From: BJGO01 sp964640655
GTDB lineage: Bacteria > Bacteroidota > Bacteroidia > Chitinophagales > UBA10324
NCBI GenBank assembly: GCA_964640655.1
Contig: CAZXFT010000013.1
Span: 1 to 64,000, forward strand
Direction: 5' to 3'
Length of the DNA: 64,000 bases
The stretch's first letter is position 1; every line of letters begins with the position of its first letter. The position numbers and the translations under genes are program-made. The notes beneath the pieces were generated by a model, which saw only the letters and a program-made list of their open reading frames with translations, searched no databases and had not been told where the DNA came from. Of this stretch, positions 43,631-52,927 are shown one piece after another.

Positions 43631-44823
43631 TACAGAGGATTTTCAAATAATGGGTCTCCTGCCTCAGGAGCACTTGAACCTTCCAAGTAGTGATATGTTG
43701 ATTGACTCTCGTTCTTTCTAATTTGTACCCAAGCTACAAGATCACTGAATAAGGGCTTAAAATTCGGCACATTAGTTATAACCAATTTTGATGAGGTACT
43801 ACTCCATACGGCGGTGAATCCTTCAGGTAATGCCACATTCATTCCGTCTTTGTCTACGTAATATTCCAGATGATTCATATACATACTATATGCGGCAAAA
43901 GTTTTTCGCAACACATTCTGATATCTATGATATTCAGATAATTCCTGAGCTTCAGCAATCGAAGGACATGTTTTAAAACGATGCGAGTAATCATATAAGG
44001 TTACGTTTTTCTTAGTTCTGAAATCATTACTGCAAATGAATGTGTAATAATAGGCCCAAGATGGTGACAGTCGAGCTGAATTGATAATTGTTTGGAAAAT
44101 TGCCATATTGTTATTGAGAAATCCTTTTACACTTTTAACACTGACAATATTTTTTATTTTCCATTCACAAGTGGAATTGTATGACTCAACTTGTAAGTAA
44201 TGTTTTTCAAGAGTTGCATAGATCACATGTTCATACGGAGTATTGTTCTCCGTGTATTCTATATGAATACAGGCTGTTTCAGCATTGATTTCTTTTCCAT
44301 CAATTCCTGTTTGATGGATATTATAAAGTGGCTTTTTTAGCATTATACGTGCATTGCCCGAAGATTCAATATAGATTGGTAAAACATAATCAACTAAAGC
44401 ATCAATAGCATTTCTAGGCATATTGCTACTTTCATAAACTGTATCTTTTTCAATTCTTACACTTCGTGTTTGAAGAGGTAATGAAGACGTTTTGGTAATG
44501 AAAGTTAGACTAGGATGAAAGTATAACATATTGAATTCGACGGTATCCATAAGTGTGATAGCGAATTTTAATGGATCAGTATAGTCTGTAGTTTTCCATT
44601 GCAGGTTACTATGTATCATATATCCTTCAGGAATCAGTAGATTGAGAAATTCTTCCTGTGTAACGATTGTGTCTATAAATGGCACACGGCTAAAAGTCAA
44701 TGTCTTATTCTCTATGTAACCGGTATCTGCATTGCTGATGAGTTCATTCTCAATCACCTCTACTTTATCGCCTGAGCAACTAACTATCAGAATGGAGAGA
44801 ATGATAAGTATTAGCTGTATCAT
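43624..44823 (-). CDS. Lipoprotein of unknown function
   Basis: This 399-residue protein has a signal ending in the lipobox ILIVSC (Cys16) followed by SGDKVEV. The mature part is mixed alpha/beta. It contains segments such as NARIMLKKPLYN, HYLQVESYNSTCEWKI, ARLSPSWAYYYTFICSNDF and ALPEGFTAVWSSTSSKLVIT. I recognise no family. It follows the RND efflux operon on the same strand, but a terminator-like hairpin (44847-44877) separates them. Its 3' end overlaps mfd by seven bases. The presence of only one internal Cys pair suggests a possible disulfide. Confidence 0.65.
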   Translation of the reverse strand: MIQLILIILSILIVSCSGDKVEVIENELISNADTGYIENKTLTFSRVPFIDTIVTQEEFLNLLIPEGYMIHSNLQWKTTDYTDPLKFAITLMDTVEFNMLYFHPSLTFITKTSSLPLQTRSVRIEKDTVYESSNMPRNAIDALVDYVLPIYIESSGNARIMLKKPLYNIHQTGIDGKEINAETACIHIEYTENNTPYEHVIYATLEKHYLQVESYNSTCEWKIKNIVSVKSVKGFLNNNMAIFQTIINSARLSPSWAYYYTFICSNDFRTKKNVTLYDYSHRFKTCPSIAEAQELSEYHRYQNVLRKTFAAYSMYMNHLEYYVDKDGMNVALPEGFTAVWSSTSSKLVITNVPNFKPLFSDLVAWVQIRKNESQSTYHYLEGSSAPEAGDPLFENPLYH

Positions 44824-44846
44824 AAATTGTGATCACTAAAAGTAAT

Positions 44847-44877
44847 AAAGCATCTTGTTATTAAAACAAGATGCTTT
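44847..44877. terminator. Intrinsic terminator-like hairpin after the RND gene
   Basis: AAAGCATCTTG (44847-44857) and CAAGATGCTTT (44867-44877) are perfect 11-base arms around a 9-base loop. It lies 23 bases past the RND permease stop on the minus strand, with T-rich DNA beyond. This is most likely the terminator of the tetR-tolC-adaptor-RND transcript. Confidence 0.75.
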
Positions 44878-44900
44878 CAAATGGTATTTCTTAATTCTAT

Positions 44901-47900
44901 TTAGTCTAAATCGGCTTCATTAAATGGTTTTACCTCAAAATCCTGAATACCTTTCCATTTAAGTTTGCGTTTTTCAACTAGAACATACATAGCAGGAACA
45001 AGTATTAAAGTAATAAGTGTAGCAAAGCCCAATCCGAAAATAATAGTCCATGATAGCGGACCCCAGAATGCTACGCTATCGCCGCCAAACCAAATATTAG
45101 GTTTGAAATGTGTGAATAGTTTAACGAAGTCAATATTCATACCTACAGCGAGTGGAATTAACCCAAGAATAGCAGCTGAAGCGGTCAGTAAAACAGGTGT
45201 CATACGTATTTTGCCGGCATGTATGGCTGCGGTTACTATATCGTATCCTTTTGCACGCAAAACATCAGTGAATTCGATAAGTAGTATTCCGTTTCGAACT
45301 ACTATTCCTGCAAGTGCAACTATTCCAACACCGGTCATCACTATACTGATGTCCATATTAAATATGGCTAAGCCAATGAGTGTACCAATGACACTAAAAA
45401 TAATTTCACTTAAAATAATAATAGGTTTACTAATGGAATTGAACTGTGTAACCAGTATCAGAAATATTAAAGAAAGTGAAATTAGCAATGCATTGCCTAA
45501 AAAGGCTGCTGTCTCTTTTTGTTCTTCCTGTTCACCGGTAAGATTGATGCTGATTGTATCTGGCGTTTTGTATGCAGCGGCAGCTTTGGTAACCGCATTC
45601 ACTACATCGTTGGGGGCATAATCGGCGAGTATGTTGGAGTATATGGTAATTACGCGTTTCTGATTTTTTCTGTTGATGCCGCCTAATGCATTTTCATATT
45701 TAATACTTGCAACAGAGGATAGTGGAATTGAACGCATCATTCCCCCCATCACCATGTCGCGATAAGAAATTTTCAGATTTAGTAATTGGTCTACATTATT
45801 GCGCTGGTTATAATTGAAACGTAACTGAATTGGATATTCTTCATTTTTATCCTTGAATTTGGATACTTCCCTTCCATAGAGTGAAGTTCGAAGTTCGCTA
45901 CCTATCTGTGCCGTACTGATACCTTCTCGATTTGCTCGCTCACGATCTACAGCTATTACAATCTCAGGTTTATATTTTAATAAATCGGTTTTTAATTCTT
46001 CTACACCGGCTATCTGAAGTGAGTCAAGGTAAGAGCGAAGTCCTTCTGACACACGAATTAATTCTGCATAATCATCGCCGCTCACCTCTATGTTTATGGG
46101 CTTTCCTACAGGCGGACCATTAGCTTCTTTCTCAACAGTTATTTGTGCTAAAGCAATATCTTTAACAGCGTCGCGTATTTCATTTAGATATACCGATGTG
46201 CTTTTGCCATTGCGTTTTCCAAACTCAACGAAAGCAATTCCTACCTTGCCTTTATTTGAAGCAACAGATCTGTCTCCGGATTGAGGATCGTTGGCTCCAA
46301 CAGCTACATTTGATATTACTGATTCAACCAGAGGATTGTTATCGCCTAAGACACTGTAAATACGTTTCTCAACCTCGAGTGTTATTGAATCGGTGATACG
46401 TTGATCAGTACCTACGGGAAGCGTGATGTAAGTGTATATGAAATTCGGGTCGCTTTGAGGGAAGAAAACAATACCCGGATTTCGGACTACCGTGATAAAT
46501 AGTGAAAAGAAAAATAATACTATGGTCAGTACAATCATCCATACCGGTCGGCTACCCCTTAAACACCAGGTAATAACAGACTCATAGGAATTTTGTATGC
46601 GTGGCCATATCTGTTTTTGAAATTTGGTTGTTATGTTTTCTATAAACAAGTATTGACACCAAACCAGCAATAGAATAAATAAAGTAAAGTTGCCCATACC
46701 GTACGTGCCACTCAAATAAAAGATTGTTGCAACAGCAATAAACAAGATGCTGGTTACTCTGAGTTTTTTGAAAATAGTTGCAAAACTTTTATCCTCGTGT
46801 TCATTGTGCGGCTTCATAAACGAAACAGCAAAAACAGGATTAATGATGTAAGCAACAAGCAATGAGGCCAAAAGTGTTACGATCAGAGTAATGGGCAAGA
46901 AAAACATGAACTTACCAATAATGCCAGACCAGAATGCTAATGGAACAAATGGCGCTAATGTTGTGAGTGTTCCGGATAAAACCGGTAGAAACACTTCACC
47001 CGCGGCCATCTTTGCTGCTTTTTTGATAGGTACTTTGCCATTTCTAAAAATGCGGTGAGTGTTTTCAATTACTACTATGGCATCATCAACCACTATACCC
47101 AATGCAAGAAGAAATGAAAACAATACAATCATATTGAGTGTAAAGCCAATGGAGGGCATCACGATAAAAGCTATAAACATGCTTAGTGGTACCGACAATG
47201 CTACGAATATGGCATTGGTGGTTCCCATAAAGAACATCAGTATTATAGTTACGAGAATGAAACCAATAATAATGGTGTTGATTAAGTCGTGCAGTGTTGT
47301 GCGCGTTTGTGTGCTTTGATCGCCGGTCAGAACTATGTTTAATCCCGGAAGATTTTTTTCATCCTCATATTCTTTCACAATTTCACGGCATTTATCCGAT
47401 GCATCTATGAGGTTTTCGCCACTTCTTTTAATAATGTTGAGTGTGATTACATTTTTACCATTCAGTCGTGCATAACTTTCTTTTTCCTTGAAACCATCTT
47501 TTACCTCGGCAATATCTTTCAGATAAACCGTTGCGCCAGACATAGAGCGCACAACAATATTTTGTATTTGTTCAATGCTTTTAAAATCACCTTTCACACT
47601 CAAGGAACGCCTTACACCATCCGTAGATACTACACCTCCGGAGATAGTCATGTTCTCGTATGCGACAGCATTGGCAATGTCGTTCATCGAAATTTCAGAT
47701 GCCTGCATTTTATACATATCTGCATTTATCTGTACCTCGCGCTCCAATGCACCAACAATATCAACACGTGTAATTTCTTTCTGTGCCTCTATTCTGTCTT
47801 TGATATCGTCAGCAAATTTTTTGAGTTTATTCAAATCAAAATCACCTGATATGTTCACAAATAGAATCGGTATCTCTGAAAAGTCTATCTCCTGTACTGT

Positions 47901-48302
47901 TGGTTCGGCAGGTAAGTCTTGCGGTAAATCCGTCTTGGCCTTATCAACGGCGTCTTTCACTTTTCTTTTTGCTTCTGCTACATTAACATTAGTATTAAAC
48001 TCCACGATGACATTGGAGAAGTCCTGTATAGAGTTACTCGTAAGTTTTTTTACACCGGAAATCCCTTTTACTTGTTTTTCAATATGCTTGGTTACCAGTG
48101 CTTCCATATCACTCGGTGAAGCACCCGGATAAATGGTGCTTACGAATATGGTTGGAATTACAATATCAGGAAATTGCTCTTTGGGAATACTGATATAAGA
48201 CATGATGCCTATAAGTGTAATAATGGCGCTTATGACATAGATGCTTGTTTTATTATCTATTGCCCAACTGCTGCCTATAAACTCTTTAAACTTTTCTTTC
48301 AT
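44901..48302 (-). CDS. RND efflux transporter permease subunit
   Basis: This 1133-residue inner-membrane pump is of the HAE1 type. TM1 starts at about 18. The porter signature FPDIVIPTIFVSTIYPGASPSDMEALVTKHIE lies at about 45-75. TM4 has the proton-relay Asp pair in LALGIVVDDAIVVIENTHR. The second half repeats the pattern and has VGIVALAGIVVRNGILLIEF at about 1000. Two extra hydrophobic segments at about 515-560 (TSILFIAVATIFYLSGTYG, FTLFILLLVWCQYLF) lie between TM6 and TM7, where most RND pumps have one amphipathic helix. The substrate is unknown. It is cotranscribed with the adaptor. Confidence 0.94.
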   Translation of the reverse strand: MKEKFKEFIGSSWAIDNKTSIYVISAIITLIGIMSYISIPKEQFPDIVIPTIFVSTIYPGASPSDMEALVTKHIEKQVKGISGVKKLTSNSIQDFSNVIVEFNTNVNVAEAKRKVKDAVDKAKTDLPQDLPAEPTVQEIDFSEIPILFVNISGDFDLNKLKKFADDIKDRIEAQKEITRVDIVGALEREVQINADMYKMQASEISMNDIANAVAYENMTISGGVVSTDGVRRSLSVKGDFKSIEQIQNIVVRSMSGATVYLKDIAEVKDGFKEKESYARLNGKNVITLNIIKRSGENLIDASDKCREIVKEYEDEKNLPGLNIVLTGDQSTQTRTTLHDLINTIIIGFILVTIILMFFMGTTNAIFVALSVPLSMFIAFIVMPSIGFTLNMIVLFSFLLALGIVVDDAIVVIENTHRIFRNGKVPIKKAAKMAAGEVFLPVLSGTLTTLAPFVPLAFWSGIIGKFMFFLPITLIVTLLASLLVAYIINPVFAVSFMKPHNEHEDKSFATIFKKLRVTSILFIAVATIFYLSGTYGMGNFTLFILLLVWCQYLFIENITTKFQKQIWPRIQNSYESVITWCLRGSRPVWMIVLTIVLFFFSLFITVVRNPGIVFFPQSDPNFIYTYITLPVGTDQRITDSITLEVEKRIYSVLGDNNPLVESVISNVAVGANDPQSGDRSVASNKGKVGIAFVEFGKRNGKSTSVYLNEIRDAVKDIALAQITVEKEANGPPVGKPINIEVSGDDYAELIRVSEGLRSYLDSLQIAGVEELKTDLLKYKPEIVIAVDRERANREGISTAQIGSELRTSLYGREVSKFKDKNEEYPIQLRFNYNQRNNVDQLLNLKISYRDMVMGGMMRSIPLSSVASIKYENALGGINRKNQKRVITIYSNILADYAPNDVVNAVTKAAAAYKTPDTISINLTGEQEEQKETAAFLGNALLISLSLIFLILVTQFNSISKPIIILSEIIFSVIGTLIGLAIFNMDISIVMTGVGIVALAGIVVRNGILLIEFTDVLRAKGYDIVTAAIHAGKIRMTPVLLTASAAILGLIPLAVGMNIDFVKLFTHFKPNIWFGGDSVAFWGPLSWTIIFGLGFATLITLILVPAMYVLVEKRKLKWKGIQDFEVKPFNEADLD

Positions 48303-48381
48303 TGTAGGAATGATTTTTAGAACTGATTATTTTTTTTAGTTCATATTCTTTTAGAAATAGAACCATCTCAGTGCTCTGTAA

Positions 48382-49497
48382 TTATTTATTGGTTTTAATA
48401 GCTACACCGTTAGTTATATCGTCGAGGCCTGTCGTAATCAGTGCATCTCCAGGCTTAAGTCCTGACACGATTTCCATTTTACCGTTATAAACCGAACCGG
48501 GAACAATCATTTGCTTCTGAGCTATCATATTGCCGTTTACTGTGTTTGCTATGTAAGCATAAGTGCCTTCTTCAGATAGTTGTGTTACATTCACCGGAAC
48601 AACTATGGCTTCAGAATTTTCATAGTCTTTTATTTTGACTACAGCGGTCATATTGGGTAGTATTTCATCTGAGCCGTTGATATTCACAATAATTCCGAAT
48701 GTGCGATTTAATACATTTATTGATTTGCCCTTGTATGAGAGGGTTCCGCTTATTTCTTTGTTGATATCGCTTAGGTAAACAATCACCGGACTTCCTTCTT
48801 TTACCGAATTGCTGAAACGTTCTGCCACTTCTGCCTTTATTTTAAGTTGATTGTTGTTCACTACCCTGAAAGACGGAACACCTGGTGCAGCAGTTTGCCC
48901 AATTTTAATCATCACCTCGTCAATAGTGCCATAGATGGACGATTTTAATTTATACAACTCAAGTTGCTCCATCATAGTTTTTAATTTCTTTTCTAAACTT
49001 TCCTTTTGATTTTTCATCTGAAGATATTGCACTTCGGATCCAATGTTTTGCTTCCAGAGGTTTTCCTGCTTCTCAAAAAGCTGCTTGGCCAAATCCAATC
49101 CTAATTTCAATTCTTCAATTCCCTGACGCAACACCTGATCGTCAATTTCGGCAAGTACTTGGCCGGGTTTTACAGCATCACCTTCACGCACATAAACTGC
49201 TTTGATGTTGCCTGCGGCACTTGGAGCGATGATGATGTTCTGATCTGATTCTACCTTACCTTGAATCTCAATAAAATGAGCATATTGTTCAGGTTGAATA
49301 GTTCTTGTCTCAACTAATTTTTGTTTAACATTTATAAAAGTAGTATCAGATGCAGCAAGTTCTTTTTCCAGTGCGGCTATCTTAACTGTTAGTTCTTCAT
49401 GTTGTTTTTTGAGGCTTTCTAACTGAGCGAGTTTATCGCCGCTTTGGCAGGCTACAAAAAAAGTAATGATGCTTAGTAGAGCAAATAAATTTTTCAT
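48382..49497 (-). CDS. RND efflux periplasmic adaptor (membrane fusion protein), lipoprotein
   Basis: This 371-residue protein has a signal ending VACQ, with Cys17 as a likely lipidation site. A short coiled-coil (residues ~20-55, LAQLESLKKQHEELTVKIAALEKELA) leads into the HlyD/AcrA-like region. GNIKAVYVREGDAVKPGQVLAEID is the biotinyl-lipoyl fold half, followed by an alpha hairpin (about 125-170) and a beta-barrel. It bridges the RND pump to the TolC-type channel. The gene lies 13 bases after tolC and about 80 before the pump gene on the minus strand. Confidence 0.93.
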   Translation of the reverse strand: MKNLFALLSIITFFVACQSGDKLAQLESLKKQHEELTVKIAALEKELAASDTTFINVKQKLVETRTIQPEQYAHFIEIQGKVESDQNIIIAPSAAGNIKAVYVREGDAVKPGQVLAEIDDQVLRQGIEELKLGLDLAKQLFEKQENLWKQNIGSEVQYLQMKNQKESLEKKLKTMMEQLELYKLKSSIYGTIDEVMIKIGQTAAPGVPSFRVVNNNQLKIKAEVAERFSNSVKEGSPVIVYLSDINKEISGTLSYKGKSINVLNRTFGIIVNINGSDEILPNMTAVVKIKDYENSEAIVVPVNVTQLSEEGTYAYIANTVNGNMIAQKQMIVPGSVYNGKMEIVSGLKPGDALITTGLDDITNGVAIKTNK

Positions 49498-49510
49498 AAT
49501 GGATGTATAG

Positions 49511-50932
49511 TTATGGTTTAATGAGTCCTATGGATTTTTGATAATCAATTTTTGAAATTGTGGCATCATATAGCGCCGTTAGGTAATTGGTTTGAGCAGT
49601 TTTTAAATCAGTTTGAGCATTAAGTAATTCGAGACTTGAACCAACACCTTGATCATACTTTATCTTGGCAGTGTTGTAAACCGATTCGGCTAATTCCATA
49701 TTTTTTTTCTGATTGTTTAAGGTTGCTGTGGCGTTGGTCAGAGTTACTTTAGAACTATTGGCCTCTAAGTTTATGGCATTAGTTAAGTTCATTAAATCAT
49801 TCTCAGTTTTTTGAAGATTTAATGAAGCCTGTTGCCATTTACGATGTTTCTGTAAGCCATCGAAAATGGGGACGCTTAATTTCAAGCCTACAAGTGTAGT
49901 TGGAAACCAACGATCAATTTTCTGATATGTACCATTAATAAATCCGAATTCAGGTTTTTTAAAAAAGTTAAACGTATCGCCTAAGGCTTGATAACCATAA
50001 GAACCAAATGCAACAAAACTTGGCAGATAACCGAAAGTGTAACGCTTTTTATCTAATTGATATAATCTTATCTGAGATTGAATGATCTGATATTCTATGC
50101 GTGACTGAGGATTAATAGTGCCTGATTGTAACACACTTTCAAACTCATCTTCTTTTATGGTGTCGGATAATTCAATAGGGCTGTTTACATCCATTCCCAT
50201 ATTAAATTTCAACGCCATTAACGACAGGTTAACCATGCGCTCAACCTTCTCTTGCTCAGTCAGTAAATTGTTGTAGGTTACCGTTATTCTATCGTAATCT
50301 AATTTTTCTACAAAGCCATTCTCATATAATGCTTTTGTGTCGTCGTGTACTTTTTTAAGTCTTTCAACATTAGACTTCAATAACTCCAACTGCTTAGTGG
50401 CTAACAATGAACCATAGTAAGCTTTTGATACGGCTACTGTTGTTTCAATTTTTGTTCTGGAAACATTTTTACCTGTCAGAGATAATAAAGCACGCTGTGC
50501 CTGTAGTCCAACAAAAAATTGCCCGTCGAAGATTAACTGGCTGGCATCTATTGATCCTGTGAGAGTGTATTTAGTTCCAAACTGAACTGGAAAACGACTG
50601 CTGCTTTGCGGTGGAATGGAACTAACCAATCCATTTTGATATAAAATGCCATACACTGGTCCTTCGATAAAGTTGGGTAACAATGATGTAGGTACATCAA
50701 AAAAGTACTGACCATTAGCGCCTGCACTAATTTGGGGCATACCAATACCCTTGTATTCCTGAACAGAGCGCCTGGAAATTTGCTCATCAAGTTGAGCATT
50801 CAGTACGGTATTATTATGTTGCAGTGCATAGTCTATAGCCTGACTTAATGAGAATGTGGCAACAGTTTGTGCCGAACCTATATGAGTTACAAGCAACAAT
50901 GACAAGATAAAAAAAGATCGTGAATATTTCAT
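49511..50932 (-). CDS. TolC family outer-membrane channel
   Basis: This 473-residue protein has a signal peptide (SRSFFILSLLLVTHIGSAQ). It has two OEP-type repeats of long helices; for example ALQHNNTVLNAQLDEQISRRSVQEYKG near the N-terminus, and KYDQGVGSSLELLNAQTDLKTAQTNYLTALYDATISKIDYQKSIGLI at the end. That ending (D..A..NY..A.Y....A...L..A.G) is typical of TolC family members. Its ATG overlaps the tetR stop by one base, so the two are translationally coupled. Confidence 0.93.
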   Translation of the reverse strand: MKYSRSFFILSLLLVTHIGSAQTVATFSLSQAIDYALQHNNTVLNAQLDEQISRRSVQEYKGIGMPQISAGANGQYFFDVPTSLLPNFIEGPVYGILYQNGLVSSIPPQSSSRFPVQFGTKYTLTGSIDASQLIFDGQFFVGLQAQRALLSLTGKNVSRTKIETTVAVSKAYYGSLLATKQLELLKSNVERLKKVHDDTKALYENGFVEKLDYDRITVTYNNLLTEQEKVERMVNLSLMALKFNMGMDVNSPIELSDTIKEDEFESVLQSGTINPQSRIEYQIIQSQIRLYQLDKKRYTFGYLPSFVAFGSYGYQALGDTFNFFKKPEFGFINGTYQKIDRWFPTTLVGLKLSVPIFDGLQKHRKWQQASLNLQKTENDLMNLTNAINLEANSSKVTLTNATATLNNQKKNMELAESVYNTAKIKYDQGVGSSLELLNAQTDLKTAQTNYLTALYDATISKIDYQKSIGLIKP

Positions 50933-51558
50933 TATGATAAGTAGTTTGAGCTTAATTGATTCTGTTTGTATTTCTTAAGTTGTTGAATTCCTTTTTCTGA
51001 TAACAGGCCGTGAAGGAACATCATCATCGTTTGCTGATGCATTTTTTGAAATTCAGATTTTTTAAGTGGCATTAACTCTGGATTAAAGAATGCATCTATC
51101 TGAGACATACGCATCAATGCAATCATTTCCGGGTCTATATCCTTGCGATAAAGATTTTCTGTAATACCGCGCTTAATATTCATAGCAACACCATCTTGCA
51201 TGCAGGTTTTCATATGGTTTCGGTATAGTTTCCATGAGCGACTGAAATGATTGCGCAGGTCAAACAACATATCGGGATTAATGTTCTTGAAAACCTGAGA
51301 CGTGAAGTCCATCACTTGTATCAGTTCATCAATAGCATCCTTAGAATTAATACGGAATGCATCCATCTGAGATTCTATTTGTAACAGTATCCGTTTGGTA
51401 ACCTGATATACTAAAGCCTGTTTGTCTTCGAAATGCTGATAAAGCGTTTTCTTGGAAACACCCAGTCGCACAGCCAAATCGTCCATGGTGATGCTTCGCG
51501 CACCAAACTTTTTAAATATCAATTCGGACTCTGATAGAATCCGTTCTTTGGTAGTCAT
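50932..51558 (-). CDS. TetR/AcrR family transcriptional regulator
   Basis: This is a 208-residue regulator. The N-terminal helix-turn-helix is TKERILSESELIFKKFGARSITMDDLAVRLGVSKKTLYQHFEDK. The C-terminal ligand-binding domain (about 60-200) is helical and has no obvious ligand motif. It is the first gene of the efflux operon tetR-tolC-adaptor-RND. A perfect 13-base inverted repeat overlaps its promoter (51578-51611), so it very likely represses its own operon until a drug or metabolite binds. Confidence 0.95.
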   Translation of the reverse strand: MTTKERILSESELIFKKFGARSITMDDLAVRLGVSKKTLYQHFEDKQALVYQVTKRILLQIESQMDAFRINSKDAIDELIQVMDFTSQVFKNINPDMLFDLRNHFSRSWKLYRNHMKTCMQDGVAMNIKRGITENLYRKDIDPEMIALMRMSQIDAFFNPELMPLKKSEFQKMHQQTMMMFLHGLLSEKGIQQLKKYKQNQLSSNYLS

Positions 51559-51571
51559 AAATTCGAGGACG

Positions 51572-51579
51572 CAAACGTA
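51572..51579 (-). promoter_or_regulatory. -7 element of the tetR efflux operon
   Basis: On the minus strand it reads TACGTTTG, a perfect TAnnTTTG, 13 bases before the tetR ATG. A TTG at 51595-51597 lies 15 bases further upstream, a little close. The operator overlaps the first two bases of the box. Confidence 0.6.
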
Positions 51580-51611
51580 TGGAAACTATTTTAACAATAA
51601 TAGTTTCCATA
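51578..51611. promoter_or_regulatory. TetR operator: perfect 13-bp inverted repeat
   Basis: TATGGAAACTATT (51578-51590) and AATAGTTTCCATA (51599-51611) are perfect complements with an 8-base spacer. The repeat sits between the cytochrome b5-like gene and tetR and overlaps the -7 box of tetR. This is the usual shape and position of a TetR-family autorepression site. Confidence 0.85.
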
Positions 51612-51616
51612 AAGAT

Positions 51617-51847
51617 TTATTTTAAAAGAATGCCTATTGCTTTATATCTTTTAAATACATGTTCGGTGTGTGGTGCCATAGCCAGTTCCTCTGTAAGATC
51701 TTGACCGGCCCAATGTTCGTAATGCTTGCCATTTCGCCATAGTCTGCTCTCGCTTACATCGTAAATGACACCTTTATACGCTACCCATATCTCAGGCTTG
51801 TCCTGTCCATTTCTTAAAGCAAGTTGAGATAGTGTATATTTCTCCAA
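51617..51847 (-). CDS. Small cytochrome b5-like heme/steroid-binding domain protein
   Basis: This 76-residue protein has no signal or membrane segment. EKYTLSQLALRNGQDKPEIWVAYKGVIYDVSESRLWRNGKHYEHWAGQDLTEEL matches the cytochrome b5 / MAPR-type fold. The core HPGG haem motif is missing; instead the helix reads GKHYEHWAGQDLTEELAMAPHTEHVF, with two His and one Tyr in the expected region. It is therefore nearer to short bacterial steroid- or haem-binding b5-like proteins. Whether it binds haem is unknown. It lies between asd (11 bases) and the tetR operator. Confidence 0.75.
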   Translation of the reverse strand: MEKYTLSQLALRNGQDKPEIWVAYKGVIYDVSESRLWRNGKHYEHWAGQDLTEELAMAPHTEHVFKRYKAIGILLK

Positions 51848-51858
51848 AATACTCAGGA

Positions 51859-52854
51859 TTAATGTTTTATGATATCATTTTTAATAAGATGTTGTAATAT
51901 TTGCACTGCATTTGTTGCTGCACCTTTACGTAAATTGTCAGACACCACCCAGCAGTTAAAAGCATTGGGTTGAAACAAATCCGCACGCAAACGACCAACA
52001 AACACTTCGTCGCGGTCTTCACAATAGCGTGGCATAGGATATAAGTTTTCCGACGGATTGTCTAACACAATTACTCCCGCACTTTTTTGCCACAGATTGA
52101 TTATTTCTTTTGACTGAGCAGGCAAGTTTAGCTCAAAGTATATGCTTTCACTATGCCCATATTTTACAGGTACTCTCACTGTAGTCGCAGTAACAGCCAT
52201 TTCGGGTGCGCGCATAATCTTACGTGTTTCATTCATCATCTTCATTTCTTCTTTAGTGAATCCGTTTTCAGTAAACGAATCAATATGAGGAAATAGATTC
52301 AAGTCTATGGTGTATGGATAAACTTTCTGTACAGGTTCGTCTTTACGTTCCGCATCCAGTTGTTTCAATGCTTTGGCTCCTGTTCCGCTTACAGATTGAT
52401 AGGTGCTTGCTATGATTCTCTTCACTCCATACTTTATGTGTAGTGGATTCAATGCCATCACCATTTGAATGGTACTGCAATTTGGGTTTGCTATTATGTA
52501 ACTGCTTTCTCTTAGTACATCAGCATTTATTTCAGGTACCACCAGGGGTATTCCGTCAGTCATTCGCCAGCAGGAGGAATTATCTATGACATAACACCCT
52601 GTTTCGGCAAACTTTGGAGCCCATATTTGAGAGACAGTTGATCCGGCTGAGAATAAAGCAGCCTGACATCCCGACATCACAGCTTGCTCAAGTGTAATTA
52701 CGGGGTATGATTTGCCTTGAAATTGAACTTCCATTCCCAATGATCGTTCAGAGGCTACGGGGATAAGTTCGCTGACAGGAATACTCCGCTCTTCAAGCAC
52801 CTGAATCATTTTGCGGCCAACCAAACCGGTGGCGCCTACTACTGCAAGTTTCAT
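51859..52854 (-). CDS. asd: Aspartate-semialdehyde dehydrogenase
   Basis: This 331-residue enzyme makes aspartate-4-semialdehyde from aspartyl phosphate with NADPH, for lysine, threonine and methionine. I start it at ATG 52854 (KLAVVGATGLVGRKM) rather than a TTG at 52872, because that TTG lies in the -7 box. GATGLVG is the nucleotide-binding loop. Catalytic Cys126 is in NPNCSTIQM and His234 in VKYGHSES. The fungal/bacterial short-form pattern is complete. Confidence 0.95.
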   Translation of the reverse strand: MKLAVVGATGLVGRKMIQVLEERSIPVSELIPVASERSLGMEVQFQGKSYPVITLEQAVMSGCQAALFSAGSTVSQIWAPKFAETGCYVIDNSSCWRMTDGIPLVVPEINADVLRESSYIIANPNCSTIQMVMALNPLHIKYGVKRIIASTYQSVSGTGAKALKQLDAERKDEPVQKVYPYTIDLNLFPHIDSFTENGFTKEEMKMMNETRKIMRAPEMAVTATTVRVPVKYGHSESIYFELNLPAQSKEIINLWQKSAGVIVLDNPSENLYPMPRYCEDRDEVFVGRLRADLFQPNAFNCWVVSDNLRKGAATNAVQILQHLIKNDIIKH

Positions 52855-52869
52855 AATTTGATAACGAGC

Positions 52870-52877
52870 CAAAGGTA
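52870..52877 (-). promoter_or_regulatory. -7 element of asd
   Basis: On the minus strand this reads TACCTTTG, matching TAnnTTTG, 16 bases before the asd ATG at 52854. It excludes the upstream TTG as the true start. No well-spaced TTG -33 box is seen. Confidence 0.5.
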
Positions 52878-52927
52878 TAAAGCGCGCGCAACAAATCGGC
52901 TATATTTACGGTTTCCAATTTTACAGT

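Noticed and set aside
44965..48132. Several plus-strand frames (for example 44965-45621 and 47575-48132) antisense to the RND pump
   Set aside because: They are shadows of the pump gene: their codon use mirrors it, they have no start context, and no known motifs are visible.
52855..52872. Longer asd starting at TTG 52872
   Set aside because: That TTG overlaps the -7 box, and family members start at the KLAVVGATG segment.
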